Origin: an uncultured bacterium
GTDB lineage: Bacteria > Desulfobacterota > Binatia > HRBIN30 > CADEER01
Direction of reading: 5' to 3'
Assembly: GCA_902826395.1 (NCBI GenBank)
Contig: CADEER010000019.1
Span: 3,829 to 58,601 of the forward strand
DNA length: 54,773 nucleotides
In this document: piece by piece, positions 8,867 through 17,514 of the stretch
Numbering within the stretch: position 1 is the first letter of the stretch
How the letters are laid out: each line of letters starts with the position of its first letter
The notes under the pieces: model-generated
Told to the model about the DNA's origin: nothing
Seen by the model: only the letters and a program-made list of their open reading frames with translations
The model's database searches: none
Position numbers and translations under genes: made by a program

Positions 8867-10450
8867 ATGCGCGTCGCCGCCGTCGATATCGGAAGTAACT
8901 CCATCCACATGGTGGTCGCCGAGGTGGATGCGGACGGCCGTTTTCGCGTTCTCGATCGCGCGAAAGATATGGTGGGGCTCGGTGGGCGGACCCACAACGA
9001 AGGCGTCCTTTCGGCGGAAGCCATGGATCGGGGTGTCGAGACGCTGGCGAAGTTTCGAACGCTGGCTGATCGCCATGAGGTGACACGCGTTCAGGCAGTA
9101 GCAACCAGTGCGATTCGCGAAGCTGCCAACGGCGGCGACTTCATCCGCAGAGTAAAACGCGACGTCGGCTGGCGTGTAAAAGTCATCCAAGGGCTCGAAG
9201 AGGCGCGGCTGATCTTTGTTGGCGTCCGTCACGCGATGGACCTGAGGGCCGCGTCGCCGACCCTGATCGTCGACATCGGCGGCGGCAGCGTCGAGCTGAT
9301 CCTGGTGGAGAATGGCGCCGCCACCTGGCTCGACAGCCTCAAACTCGGCGTGGCTCGGCTCACCGATCGCTTCTTGCACAAGGATCCGCCGCGCGAGCAC
9401 GAACTGGATCAGATGGTCACCGCCATCGATCGTGAGATCGCGGTCGTCAAGAAAGATCTCGCCGCACAGCGCCTGCCGGCTTCGGTCGACCGGGTCGTCG
9501 GCACTTCCGGCACGATGCTCAACTTGATCGCGATGGCCGCGAATCGTGGAGCCAACTCGACCGAGGGCAAGCAACAGAGCCTGACCGTCGACGCCGGCGA
9601 GATCTCGCGCCTGCGGCGCGCGATCTCCCGCAGCAATCGAGACGAGCGCTTGAAGATCAAGGGCCTCGACGCCAAGCGCGTCGATTTGATCGTCGCGGGC
9701 GCCTGCGTCGCCGACCGCGTCCTCAAGGCATTTTCCGCCAAGACCGTCGCCCCTTGCACTTGGGCACTCCGTGAAGGCGTCCTCCTGGACTTCATACGTC
9801 GCCACCAGAGAGGCATCGAGGAAACGGCTCGCTACGTGAATCCTCGCATGCGCAGCGTAATGCGCCTGGCTCGACATCTCGGCGAGACGTCTCAACACGG
9901 CACACAGGTCGCCAAACTGGCGCTGCAGCTCTGGGATCAGCTCCACGACGCCCTCGGCCTCGACTCCCCGTCGCGCGAGTGGCTGCAGTGCGCCGCCCAG
10001 CTTCACGACATCGGCCATCACATTTCGCACAAGGACCACCAGCGCCACTCGCACTACCTGATCACCAACGGCGAGCTGCTCGGCTTCGAACCCTACGAGA
10101 TCGACGTGATCGCGCTGGTCGCTCGCTATCATCGCAAGAGCCCGCCGAAGGAAGGCGATCAGGACTACTCGGCAATCTCGCCAGATCTGCAGGCTACCGT
10201 GCGCGCGCTGAGCGCGCTTCTCCGAGTGGCCGATGCGCTCGACCGCAGCCATTTCGGGGTCGTCCGCAGCGTCGAGGTCGCGCGCACCAATGACAAGCTG
10301 ACGTTCTGGCTCGATGCCGGCGAAAATGACGCCGCCCTCGAGATCTGGGAGGCCGAGCAACGCTCCAAGCCGCTGCGCCAACTGCTCGGCAACGAGTTTG
10401 GCTTCGCCGTTCGCGCGAGCCAACCGGAGACACAGTCGCAAACCGCGTAA
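8867..10450 (+). CDS. Ppx/GppA phosphatase (exopolyphosphatase or pppGpp phosphohydrolase) with C-terminal HD domain
   Basis: Hydrolyses terminal phosphates of polyphosphate and/or converts pppGpp to ppGpp in the cytoplasm. Residues 1-300 are the ASKHA ATPase-fold domain: phosphate loop VDIGSNSIHMVV at the N-terminus, ATSAIREA, the second loop DIGGGSVEL and GTSGTMLNL. The C-terminal half is the HD-type helical domain (QLHDIGHHIS, RYHRKS, RVADALDRSH) found in long Ppx/GppA proteins; 527 residues fits the long class. Start set at the ATG of 8867, the usual Ppx N-terminus; the frame extends 16 codons further upstream. The CYTH gene follows after 8 nt and sixA after that, suggesting phosphate metabolism. 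Ppx versus GppA specificity cannot be decided from sequence. Confidence 0.92.
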   Translation: MRVAAVDIGSNSIHMVVAEVDADGRFRVLDRAKDMVGLGGRTHNEGVLSAEAMDRGVETLAKFRTLADRHEVTRVQAVATSAIREAANGGDFIRRVKRDVGWRVKVIQGLEEARLIFVGVRHAMDLRAASPTLIVDIGGGSVELILVENGAATWLDSLKLGVARLTDRFLHKDPPREHELDQMVTAIDREIAVVKKDLAAQRLPASVDRVVGTSGTMLNLIAMAANRGANSTEGKQQSLTVDAGEISRLRRAISRSNRDERLKIKGLDAKRVDLIVAGACVADRVLKAFSAKTVAPCTWALREGVLLDFIRRHQRGIEETARYVNPRMRSVMRLARHLGETSQHGTQVAKLALQLWDQLHDALGLDSPSREWLQCAAQLHDIGHHISHKDHQRHSHYLITNGELLGFEPYEIDVIALVARYHRKSPPKEGDQDYSAISPDLQATVRALSALLRVADALDRSHFGVVRSVEVARTNDKLTFWLDAGENDAALEIWEAEQRSKPLRQLLGNEFGFAVRASQPETQSQTA

Positions 10451-10458
10451 GTACGGTC

Positions 10459-11121
10459 ATGTCTGCCGCCGCCATCGACGAGATCGAAGCGAAGCTGTTG
10501 GCCGAGGACGAACGCGCTCTGCGAATCATCAGTCGCCTGCGAGCTGTCGGCCGATTCAGCATCGACCCCGGCGAAACTACCCGCTTGCGTACCACCTATC
10601 TCGATACCGACGACCGGCGGCTGCTGCGCCGGCGCATCGGGTTGCGCGTTCGCCAGCAACTATCCGACCCGCCGCGGTGGGAGATGACCGCGAAGTGGGG
10701 CGGCGCCGTCGACAAGGACGTCCACTCTCGCCGCGAGCTGACCGTCGAGCTCGCGATGCCGGAGATCCCGACGTCGCTGCCTTCCGGACCGCTGCGGGAC
10801 CACCTGAGTGACATCGTCGAAGAGAAGCCGCTGGTCGAGCTGGTGACGACGGCAATCGACCGTCAGACGGCGCTCGTCAAGAACCAGCACAGCGAGCCCG
10901 TCGCCGAGCTCGCGCTCGATGTGGTCCGTCATTCGTCGCCCCAGTCCGCCAAGCAACCCGCCGCGTACTACGAGGTGGAGGTCGAGCGAATCGGGGGCGG
11001 CACCCGCGCCGACGTCGCAGAGATCGCCCGCCTGCTGCGCCGCGAAGCGCCACTCACAGCCACGTCGGAGACCAAGTTCTCCCGCGCCTTGCGCGATCTT
11101 TATGGCTTGACCATCGCTTGA
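10459..11121 (+). CDS. CYTH-domain (triphosphate tunnel metalloenzyme family) protein
   Basis: Likely acts on a triphosphate or polyphosphate substrate. The N-terminus contains the family E-x-E-x-K signature (E8, E10, K12 in DEIEAKL), followed by a run of alternating charged beta strands: TTYLDTDDRRL, LRVRQQ, WEMTAKW, RRELTVEL, and the late ELALDVVRH and YYEVEVER strands that line the tunnel, then a helical end with K near SETKFSRAL. 220 residues matches a CYTH domain alone; no CHAD domain follows. It lies 8 nt after the Ppx/GppA gene and 22 nt before sixA, a common polyphosphate-related gene association. Confidence 0.88.
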   Translation: MSAAAIDEIEAKLLAEDERALRIISRLRAVGRFSIDPGETTRLRTTYLDTDDRRLLRRRIGLRVRQQLSDPPRWEMTAKWGGAVDKDVHSRRELTVELAMPEIPTSLPSGPLRDHLSDIVEEKPLVELVTTAIDRQTALVKNQHSEPVAELALDVVRHSSPQSAKQPAAYYEVEVERIGGGTRADVAEIARLLRREAPLTATSETKFSRALRDLYGLTIA

Positions 11122-11143
11122 GCGGCGATCTTTCGGAGAAAGC

Positions 11144-11665
11144 ATGAACCTGGAGACCGTCTACATCGTGCGGCACGGCATCGCGGAGGAGCGTTCGTCC
11201 AGCGGTTTGGACGAGCACCGCCATCTCACCCCGATCGGTGTCGAGAAGACGAGGCAGGCCGCTCTCGGCTTACAACGGAGCGGCGTAGCTCCCGATCTCA
11301 TCCTGAGCAGCCCCCTCTTCCGCGCCGAAGAAACGGCAAGAATCCTAGCCGAGGTGCTCGGCGGCGTGCCGATGCGCGAGACCGAGACACTGTGTCCCGG
11401 CGTCGACTACGAGCAGATCATGCGCGAAGCGATCAAATCCCCCAAGCCCGCGCGAGTGATGTTCGTCGGACACCAGCCCGACCTCGGCCTCCTTGCCTCC
11501 TGGCTGATGTGCGGTCGCCCGGAGACGGCGTTTCTACCATTTCGCAAGGCGGGCGCGGCATGCCTGGATATCTCCGGGGCACCCGGCCGCGTTCGCGGCA
11601 CGCTGCAATGGTTCCTCATGCCGTCCCAATTGCGAGCAATCGGCTCAGCGCCTCGGTCCGACTGA
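11144..11665 (+). CDS. sixA: Phosphohistidine phosphatase SixA
   Basis: Histidine-phosphatase-superfamily enzyme that removes phosphate from phosphohistidine in phosphorelay or PTS proteins. The RHG catalytic motif is at residues 10-12 (VYIVRHG), followed by LTPIGVEKTRQAA, SSPLFRAEETA and the second catalytic histidine in VGHQPDLG. 173 residues is typical for SixA. A CGGAGAAAG ribosome site lies just before the ATG. It completes the Ppx-CYTH-SixA trio. Confidence 0.9.
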   Translation: MNLETVYIVRHGIAEERSSSGLDEHRHLTPIGVEKTRQAALGLQRSGVAPDLILSSPLFRAEETARILAEVLGGVPMRETETLCPGVDYEQIMREAIKSPKPARVMFVGHQPDLGLLASWLMCGRPETAFLPFRKAGAACLDISGAPGRVRGTLQWFLMPSQLRAIGSAPRSD

Positions 11666-11729
11666 AAAAAGATCGCCGCTCAGGAACTATCCAAGGTGCA
11701 CTGGTGTTGTCTCCCGCAAGGAGGCGACC

Positions 11730-12137
11730 GTGGCAGAGCTGAGTAATACCGCGGCAGCAGAACTGCTGATTGCCGACACCGTGCTGCCGGTGCAGTTTTG
11801 GGATCGGCGGCCAAATGGGGCCGACCCCGAGCGACGGCTGATGGCGGCCGTTCTGGAAGATGCCGTCGCTTTGTGTGTTCGGGCAGTTTCGCTGCGGAAT
11901 GCGGCGCTGGCGCGCGAAGCCGAGGAAGCCGACGAGTGGATGGCCAGCGACGATCGGGTCGGGCCGTTCTCCTTCGCCAGCATTTGCGACGCGCTCGACC
12001 TCGATCCGCAGGGCGTGCGCGACGCCATCAATCGCCTGCGCCGAGCGCGCGCGAGGTTCGTGCGTCCCCGCACGTCGGCCGGGCGCGGACGCCACCAGAT
12101 CCGCCAGCGGCGACAGCGGACCAGCAGCGCGGCCTGA
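11730..12137 (+). CDS. Conserved-looking small protein with helix-turn-helix-like core
   Basis: 135-residue protein of unknown function. The start is GTG at 11730, supported by AAGGAGG about 8 nt upstream. It looks all-helical: a helix with ERRLMAAVLEDAVALC, then DDRVGPFSFASICDALDLDP and GVRDAINRLRRAR, which resembles a helix-turn-helix with a basic C-terminal tail (many Arg after residue 95). DNA or RNA binding is inference from charge and helix pattern. It follows sixA by 64 nt and precedes a cupin gene. Confidence 0.7.
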   Translation: MAELSNTAAAELLIADTVLPVQFWDRRPNGADPERRLMAAVLEDAVALCVRAVSLRNAALAREAEEADEWMASDDRVGPFSFASICDALDLDPQGVRDAINRLRRARARFVRPRTSAGRGRHQIRQRRQRTSSAA

Positions 12138-12205
12138 CCCTCCGCAATCCGTCCGCGCGGCGTGCTTCCCTTGCGACCGGCCGCGCCTGCATGCGAAGAG
12201 ACCGC

Positions 12206-12571
12206 ATGCCAAAGTTGATCGAATCGCCGACCCGGATCGAGGCGGCCGGCAACAAGCCGAAGCTGATCGACGAGTACGTCGGTCGCGTCAATTCGGGCGC
12301 GTCGCACGTCAGCGTCGCTCACATGCGCTCGCCGGCTGGCTGGCTCGAACCGGCGCAAACTCCCGAGTTCGAGGAGATCACCGTCGTCCTGAAAGGGTTG
12401 TTGCGGGTCGAGCACAGCGGCGGCCACCTCGACGTCGCCGCCGGCCAAGCAGTGGTGACGTTTCCCGGCGAAAGAGTTTGCTACAGCACCCCGAATCCGG
12501 AAGGCGCCGAGTACATCGCTATCTGTCTGCCTGCGTTCTCACCAGCCTCGGTTCATCGCGACGAGGGGTGA
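12206..12571 (+). CDS. Cupin-domain protein
   Basis: 121-residue single cupin fold. The central strands EFEEITVVLKGLLRVEH and LDVAAGQAVVTFPGERVCYS correspond to the two cupin motifs. The usual HxH pair of metal ligands is not evident; E and Q occupy those positions, so metal binding and enzymatic activity are uncertain. I chose ATG 12206 (GAAGAG upstream) over the in-frame ATG at 12191. It is 30 nt before rsmH, possibly co-transcribed. Confidence 0.8.
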   Translation: MPKLIESPTRIEAAGNKPKLIDEYVGRVNSGASHVSVAHMRSPAGWLEPAQTPEFEEITVVLKGLLRVEHSGGHLDVAAGQAVVTFPGERVCYSTPNPEGAEYIAICLPAFSPASVHRDEG

Positions 12572-12601
12572 GCGGCGCATCGACAGCGGTCGCCGGCGCC
12601 G

Positions 12602-13567
12602 ATGGCCCCTGACGGCGGCGGCGAGCGAATCGACGACGGCTCACCGCCGCTCGCGATCCATGAGCCAATTCTCGTCGAAGAAGTCCTGAACCTACTCGAC
12701 GTGCGCCCGGGACGGCGCTACATCGACGCGACCGCAAACGGTGGCGGCCACACCAGGGCGATTCTCGAGACGTCGGCGCCCGACGGTCGCATACTCGCCT
12801 TCGACCGCGATCCCGGGCTCATCGAACGGATGCACGTCACTCACGCCCAGTACATCGAGACAAGCCGCCTGGTGCCCGTCCATGCGAGCTTCGTTCACAT
12901 GGAAGAGGTCGCCGCACGGCATTCGTTCCTCCCGGTAGACGGAATTCTCTTCGATCTGGGGCTCAGCTCGTATCACCTCGACCGCAGTGGTCGCGGCTTC
13001 GCCTTCGCACGCAACGAGCCTCTAGACATGCGCTTCGACTCTACCGACGTCGACACACCGCCGGCGAGTGACTGGATCGCCGAAGCCTCCACGGACGAGC
13101 TCGTCAGAACATTCCGCGAGCTCGGCGAAGAGCGCTTTGCGTCGCGAATCGCCCGGACGATCGCCGCCCGCCGCCAACATTCTGCAATTGCAACGACGAC
13201 GGACCTGATGGAGGTGATCGAGCGCTCGCTGCCGGCCAAGGTTCGCTGGCGCGCCGCGCGTCATGCGGCGCGAACCTTTCAAGGGTTGCGCATCGCCGTC
13301 AACGACGAGCTTGCCACCGTCCGCGACGCGCTACCGGTCGCGTGGAATTGCCTGGCCCCGAATGGCCGGATGGCAGTGATCTCCTTCCACTCACTCGAGG
13401 ATCGCCTGGTCAAGCACTTCTTTCGCGAGCGCCATCAGCAGGGCGAGGGCACCGTACTCACGAAAAAGCCCCTGTCGCCGGGCGACCAAGAAAACGCGCG
13501 CAACCCGCGGGCCGCCAGCGCCAAGCTACGCGCCATCGTCAAGCGAGCGGCGTCGCGAGACGACTGA
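12602..13567 (+). CDS. rsmH: 16S rRNA (cytosine(1402)-N(4))-methyltransferase RsmH
   Basis: SAM-dependent methyltransferase that modifies C1402 of 16S rRNA in the decoding centre. Family landmarks are the N-terminal HEPILVEEVLNLL, the SAM loop DATANGGGHTRAIL, DGILFDLGLSSYHLD, the GFAFARNEPLDMRFD motif, ARTFQGLRIAVNDEL and the C-terminal VISFHSLEDRLVKHFF. 321 residues is normal. In most bacteria rsmH heads the dcw cell-division cluster after mraZ; here it stands alone beside a cupin gene, with no ftsL or ftsI downstream. Its 3' end overlaps a convergent frame by 42 nt. Confidence 0.95.
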   Translation: MAPDGGGERIDDGSPPLAIHEPILVEEVLNLLDVRPGRRYIDATANGGGHTRAILETSAPDGRILAFDRDPGLIERMHVTHAQYIETSRLVPVHASFVHMEEVAARHSFLPVDGILFDLGLSSYHLDRSGRGFAFARNEPLDMRFDSTDVDTPPASDWIAEASTDELVRTFRELGEERFASRIARTIAARRQHSAIATTTDLMEVIERSLPAKVRWRAARHAARTFQGLRIAVNDELATVRDALPVAWNCLAPNGRMAVISFHSLEDRLVKHFFRERHQQGEGTVLTKKPLSPGDQENARNPRAASAKLRAIVKRAASRDD

Positions 13568-13969
13568 AGGCCCACCTCTGCCGGCTGCCTCTCTGCCGCT
13601 CCCTCGCGGGCCTGCCGTCGTATCGTCAGCCACCTCGCGCAGGATCGACGCGACGTGCTCGCGCAGCGATCCGGTCCGCCGGCCATAGAGGTCGCGTGTC
13701 GACAGTGCGACCTCCTTGCCGACGATATCCGCCGCCAGCAGGTCTGCCAGGTACTGGCAAACGGCCTGCCGCATCCGCTCCTGGCGCAACCGCAATCGCG
13801 ATTGTCGCTGTCGCTCGGAAATTCCCTTCTCCCGCGGATCCGGCAGTGGCTCGTTCGTCAGCTCGCGGATGATGCGCCGCAGTCGAAGCTCCCAGCCCGG
13901 CGGCATGCTGACGACGAGCTCGCCGGGCTTGTCCCCCAGTCTCGCCTTGATCGGGTGTGGGCGGCTCAT
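13526..13969 (-). CDS. Unknown basic protein, convergent with rsmH
   Basis: 147-residue frame, very rich in Arg/Glu, with predicted long helices (for example GWELRLRRIIREL and SERQRQSRLRLRQER) and a Gly/Arg/Ser-rich tail. Third codon positions are strongly G/C like the neighbouring real genes, and competing plus-strand frames here look worse as protein. No ribosome site is evident before the ATG, and I recognise no family. Its 3' end overlaps rsmH by 42 nt, so either the annotation or the end is unusual. It precedes nothing on its own strand. Confidence 0.5.
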   Translation of the reverse strand: MSRPHPIKARLGDKPGELVVSMPPGWELRLRRIIRELTNEPLPDPREKGISERQRQSRLRLRQERMRQAVCQYLADLLAADIVGKEVALSTRDLYGRRTGSLREHVASILREVADDTTAGPRGSGREAAGRGGPSVVSRRRSLDDGA

Positions 13970-14063
13970 CGACGAGAACAGCTAGCAGACGGCCCGCCGC
14001 CGTGTCCAAGGTCATGCGCAGCCACGAGAGCGTCCGAACGGCTGCGCTGGAAAGTAATCGGAG

Positions 14064-14909
14064 TCACGTTTCGTCCCCTTCTTCCGACGTGCCGAGATTG
14101 TACACCTCGCGGCTGCTCCAGCCAGTCTCTCCAGCGATCTGACGAGCGATCGACTTCATCCCGATGCCCGACCCGCGCAGCTCCGAGATGCGCTGCCGGA
14201 CCGCTTCCCGACCGACGCGCGGCTCCTCACTCGCCCCGGCAATGAGCAGAGTGACTTCGCCGCGCACCGGCGCACTCTCCAGCCGATCGGCGACTTCTCC
14301 CACCGGTCCGCGGTCAAACTGCTCGTACATCTTGGTGACCTCACGGCCCACGACGACGTCCCGACTACCCAACACCGCTTCCAGGTCGCGCAACGAATCG
14401 ACGAGTCGCCTCCCCGCTTCGTAGCAGACAACAGTGCGTGTTTCCGCGCGCAAGCCTTCATAAAAAGAGCGACGCGCCGCCGAGCGAGCGGGCACGAAGC
14501 CCTCGAAGCAGAAGCGATCGGTCGGCAATCCGGAAACACTCAGACACGCAACGAGGGCAGAGGCACCCGGAATCGGCACCACGGCAACGCCGGCTTCGAT
14601 CGCCGCCCTCACCAGGCGATAGCCGGGATCCGCGATTCCGGGCGTGCCGGCATCGGAGATCAGCGCGACATCGGCGCCGGATAGCAGGCGTTCGATCAGA
14701 ATCGGCGCCTTCGCCCGTTCCGAGTGATCGTGGTAGCTGGTCATCGCTGTGCCGATCCCGAAGTGATCGAGCAGCTTGCGACTGTGCCGAGTATCCTCTG
14801 CCGCGATCAGATCGACTTCGGCCAGGACTCGCAGCGCCCGCCGAGTGACATCTTCGAGATTTCCGATCGGCGTCGCCACGACGTACAAAGTTCCGCGGCC
14901 CGCGCCCAT
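14064..14909 (-). CDS. rsmI: 16S rRNA (cytidine(1402)-2'-O)-methyltransferase RsmI
   Basis: Methylates the ribose of C1402 of 16S rRNA, the same nucleotide that RsmH modifies. It is a tetrapyrrole-methylase-fold enzyme: GTLYVVATPIGNLEDVTRRA at the N-terminus, AAEDTRHSRKLLDHF, SDAGTPGIADPGYRLV and PIPGASALVACLSVSGLPT. The C-terminal helical domain ends with a helix-turn-helix-like segment (ETGWSSREVYNL). I start at the ATG of 14909, giving 281 residues; the frame extends upstream into the neighbouring gene. rsmH, which acts on the same base, lies about 0.5 kb away. Confidence 0.94.
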   Translation of the reverse strand: MGAGRGTLYVVATPIGNLEDVTRRALRVLAEVDLIAAEDTRHSRKLLDHFGIGTAMTSYHDHSERAKAPILIERLLSGADVALISDAGTPGIADPGYRLVRAAIEAGVAVVPIPGASALVACLSVSGLPTDRFCFEGFVPARSAARRSFYEGLRAETRTVVCYEAGRRLVDSLRDLEAVLGSRDVVVGREVTKMYEQFDRGPVGEVADRLESAPVRGEVTLLIAGASEEPRVGREAVRQRISELRGSGIGMKSIARQIAGETGWSSREVYNLGTSEEGDET

Positions 14910-14943
14910 GACGCCGGCATCACGCCTCAGATAGCCGAGCTTT

Positions 14944-15921
14944 TCAACCGATGCGCGGCACCTCGGCGACGCGGCCGCTGCGCGCCGCTTCGAGACACGC
15001 GACGGCGACCGCAACCGCTTCGAGTCCGTCGCTCAATGGGATGGAGACCTGCAACCCGCGATCAATGCACTCGACGAAGTCGCCGATGATCTCGCGCACT
15101 GTCGGCAGCGCATCGCCGACCGGCAGATCGAACGCTTCGCGGCCGCGCACCAGGTGGGCGCGATTGAGAACATGGTCGCCGGCCAGCGTTCCCTCGTCGC
15201 CCGACAACTCGATATGCCCGGTTCGGCCGCCCGTCGTGCGCGCCAGGCTGACCGTCGCGAGGATGCCATCCTCGAGAGCCAGCGTCGCGGCACAAGAATC
15301 CTCCGTCCGACTCGTTTGTATCCTTTCCACCTGGGCACCGACGCGGAGCACTCTCTTCCCAGTCAGATGGCGAATCAGATCGAAGCAGTGGACGCCGGTA
15401 TGGAGAGCTATCCCCGCACCTGACCGAGCCGGATCATCCAGCCAATCCAAGACGCTCGCCTCGAAGCGCTGCGTCAGGCTGATCGACGTAACGCGGCCGA
15501 CGGACGGCAGGTTGGCGCGCAGAGCACGTACGACGCTGCTGTAGCGCAGAGTCTGCGCGACCATGATCGGCACCTCGGCGCGGCGGCTCAACTCGTACAT
15601 CCGGCGAGCGCTCTCGAGGTCCGGCGCCGCGGGTTTCTCCAGCAACAGCGGCAAGCCCGCGGCACAGCATCCAGCGACGATCTCGAGGTTCAGATGCGGC
15701 GGGACCACCGCAATGATCGCGTCGCACGTCCCCGATTCCAGCAACTCGCGGAAGTCCGCGAAGCCCTGAGCGCCTGTCGCCTCGGCGTCCGCCGCCAACC
15801 GCTCCGGGTCACTGCGAGAGATCGCTGCGAGACGCAGCCCCGGAAAGTCCTCGCGGATGTGTCGCGCGTACCTCTGGCCGTGCTTGCCGAGACCGATGAT
15901 ACCGATGCGGGAGACGTTCAT
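14944..15921 (-). CDS. Gfo/Idh/MocA-family oxidoreductase
   Basis: NAD(P)-dependent dehydrogenase acting probably on a sugar or related polyol. The Rossmann glycine motif GIIGLGKHGQRY lies near the N-terminus, the EKP motif (LLLEKPAAPD) near residue 95, and the C-terminal domain has the HTGVHCFDLIRHLTG segment with the candidate catalytic HxxxD pair. 325 residues is normal for the family. Substrate cannot be named. It ends 34 nt before rsmI and diverges from lysA. Confidence 0.88.
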   Translation of the reverse strand: MNVSRIGIIGLGKHGQRYARHIREDFPGLRLAAISRSDPERLAADAEATGAQGFADFRELLESGTCDAIIAVVPPHLNLEIVAGCCAAGLPLLLEKPAAPDLESARRMYELSRRAEVPIMVAQTLRYSSVVRALRANLPSVGRVTSISLTQRFEASVLDWLDDPARSGAGIALHTGVHCFDLIRHLTGKRVLRVGAQVERIQTSRTEDSCAATLALEDGILATVSLARTTGGRTGHIELSGDEGTLAGDHVLNRAHLVRGREAFDLPVGDALPTVREIIGDFVECIDRGLQVSIPLSDGLEAVAVAVACLEAARSGRVAEVPRIG

Positions 15922-16072
15922 TCGTGGAAACCGGACTTCGCGCCGCGCCTTTCTCGGCAGTCCACCTTCTTGTACTGCGAGTCTGCGGCTGTTACCCCAG
16001 CGCCCGAGCCGAGCTCACCGAAGGAACGTCGCAAACCTACTGAGATAGGATTCAAATTCATAAGGAAGCCCA

Positions 16073-17362
16073 ATGCCGACCAATTTCACGGAAAACGTCG
16101 ATCTCGAAGCAATCGCCCGTCGCGTAGGCACGCCATTCTTCCTCTACAGCGCCGACGTACTCCGCTCGAGAATCGAAGCCGTCAAAGCAATCACCCCCGG
16201 TGGCACCTTACAAGCGCGTTACGCGATGAAAGCGTGCTCGACTCGACGCATTCTCGAGGAAGTGTCGGCCGCCGGTCTGTGGATCGACGCGGTATCGGGC
16301 AACGAAGTTCTGCGCGCCAACGCCGCCGGATTCGCCCTCGGCCATCGCCCTCCGGTCATCCTCTATACGGCGGATGTCTTCCGGGACAACGCGCTCGCGG
16401 TCGTCGGTGAGACGGGCGTGCTTCCCAACATCGGGTCGCCCGCCATGATCACCGAGCTACACGACGCCGGCTATCGCGGCCCGATCGGCCTGCGGCTCAA
16501 CCCGGGCTTCGGCCATGGGCATGTTCGCGAATGCGACACCGGCGGCCCAAGCTCCAAGCACGGGATCTGGTATCGCGATGTCGAGCGCACCCGAGCCGCG
16601 GCGGCGAGCGCCGGCTTCCCCATCGTCCTCCTGCACGCGCACATCGGCAGCGGGCCGCAGATCGAAGAGTTCAATCGCAACATGGGGCTGCTCGTCGACT
16701 TCTTCACCGGCATGCTCGACGACTACCCCGATCTCGAAGCCGTCAACTTTGGAGGCGGCATTCCCCATCCATATCGTCCCGACGCCCCTCGCGTTGATCT
16801 CGCGCCGCTCGGCGCCCTGTTGTCCGAAGCGCAAAGGTCGCTCAGCAGCCGCGCCGGCCGGTCGATCCGCGTCGAGATCGAACCCGGCCGATTCTTCATC
16901 GCGCCGAGCGCCGTCCTGGTCGCCCGCGTGCACGACGTCAAGGAAACCAGCGAGAACGAAAAGGGCCCCGGCTACCGATTCGCCATGGTCGATGCGGGGT
17001 TCACCGACCTGGTGCGCCCTGCGATGTACGGCTCGTATCATCATATTTCGGTCCACGGCCGAGCGACCGCCGATCCTACCGAGTCCTTCATCGTCGCAGG
17101 CCCCCTCTGCGAGTCGGGCGACGTCTTCACCCGCGACGCCCGCGAGTTCCTCGAACCCCGTCAGTTGCCGCACCTGGCTTCGGGGGACCTGCTGGTCTTT
17201 CACGACACCGGCGCCTACGGCGTACAGATGAGCTCCTATTACAACTCGCTGGGTCGCGCCCCGCAGATCTGGCTCGAGGACGGAGATGCGCACCTGATCT
17301 CGCGGCGCGAGACGCTCGCCGACATCGTCGGCAACGAGTGCTTCGAGCCAATCTCCCTCTGA
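16073..17362 (+). CDS. lysA: Diaminopimelate decarboxylase LysA
   Basis: PLP-dependent fold-III decarboxylase that makes L-lysine from meso-diaminopimelate. The PLP lysine is K53 in RYAMKACS. Other family marks are HAHIGSG, NFGGGIPHPY, EPGRFFIAPSAVLVARV, the GPLCESGDVF motif that binds substrate from the partner subunit, and DTGAYGVQMSSYYN. 429 residues is usual. AAGGAAG lies just before the ATG. Closely related carboxynorspermidine or ornithine-type decarboxylases share this fold, but the CESGD motif and length favour LysA. Confidence 0.88.
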   Translation: MPTNFTENVDLEAIARRVGTPFFLYSADVLRSRIEAVKAITPGGTLQARYAMKACSTRRILEEVSAAGLWIDAVSGNEVLRANAAGFALGHRPPVILYTADVFRDNALAVVGETGVLPNIGSPAMITELHDAGYRGPIGLRLNPGFGHGHVRECDTGGPSSKHGIWYRDVERTRAAAASAGFPIVLLHAHIGSGPQIEEFNRNMGLLVDFFTGMLDDYPDLEAVNFGGGIPHPYRPDAPRVDLAPLGALLSEAQRSLSSRAGRSIRVEIEPGRFFIAPSAVLVARVHDVKETSENEKGPGYRFAMVDAGFTDLVRPAMYGSYHHISVHGRATADPTESFIVAGPLCESGDVFTRDAREFLEPRQLPHLASGDLLVFHDTGAYGVQMSSYYNSLGRAPQIWLEDGDAHLISRRETLADIVGNECFEPISL

Positions 17363-17431
17363 CGAAGCACCGCCGGGCGGCGACTCCGGGTCCGACGCGG
17401 GCGTGCGCTCTCGTCCGTTGCTCCAGAACTC

Positions 17432-17459
17432 TTGACGGCATTTCGATCGTGCTTAGCTT
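17432..17459 (+). promoter_or_regulatory. Possible promoter for the Hsp20 pair
   Basis: TTGACG (17432-17437) and TAGCTT (17454-17459) are separated by 16 bp, a fair sigma-70-like match, 55 nt before the first Hsp20 start codon. The CTTGA at the -35 would also suit a heat-shock sigma factor, but no CCCCAT-type -10 follows and no CIRCE repeat is visible. Confidence 0.35.
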
Positions 17460-17514
17460 CGGCGGCACAAGCGAAACGCCAAGTGCCAACGAGTTCTGCA
17501 AAGGAGGAACGACC

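Noticed and set aside
8810..10441. Long minus-strand open frame of over 500 codons opposite ppx/gppA
   Set aside because: It is a high-GC antisense shadow of a recognised gene and shows no family resemblance.
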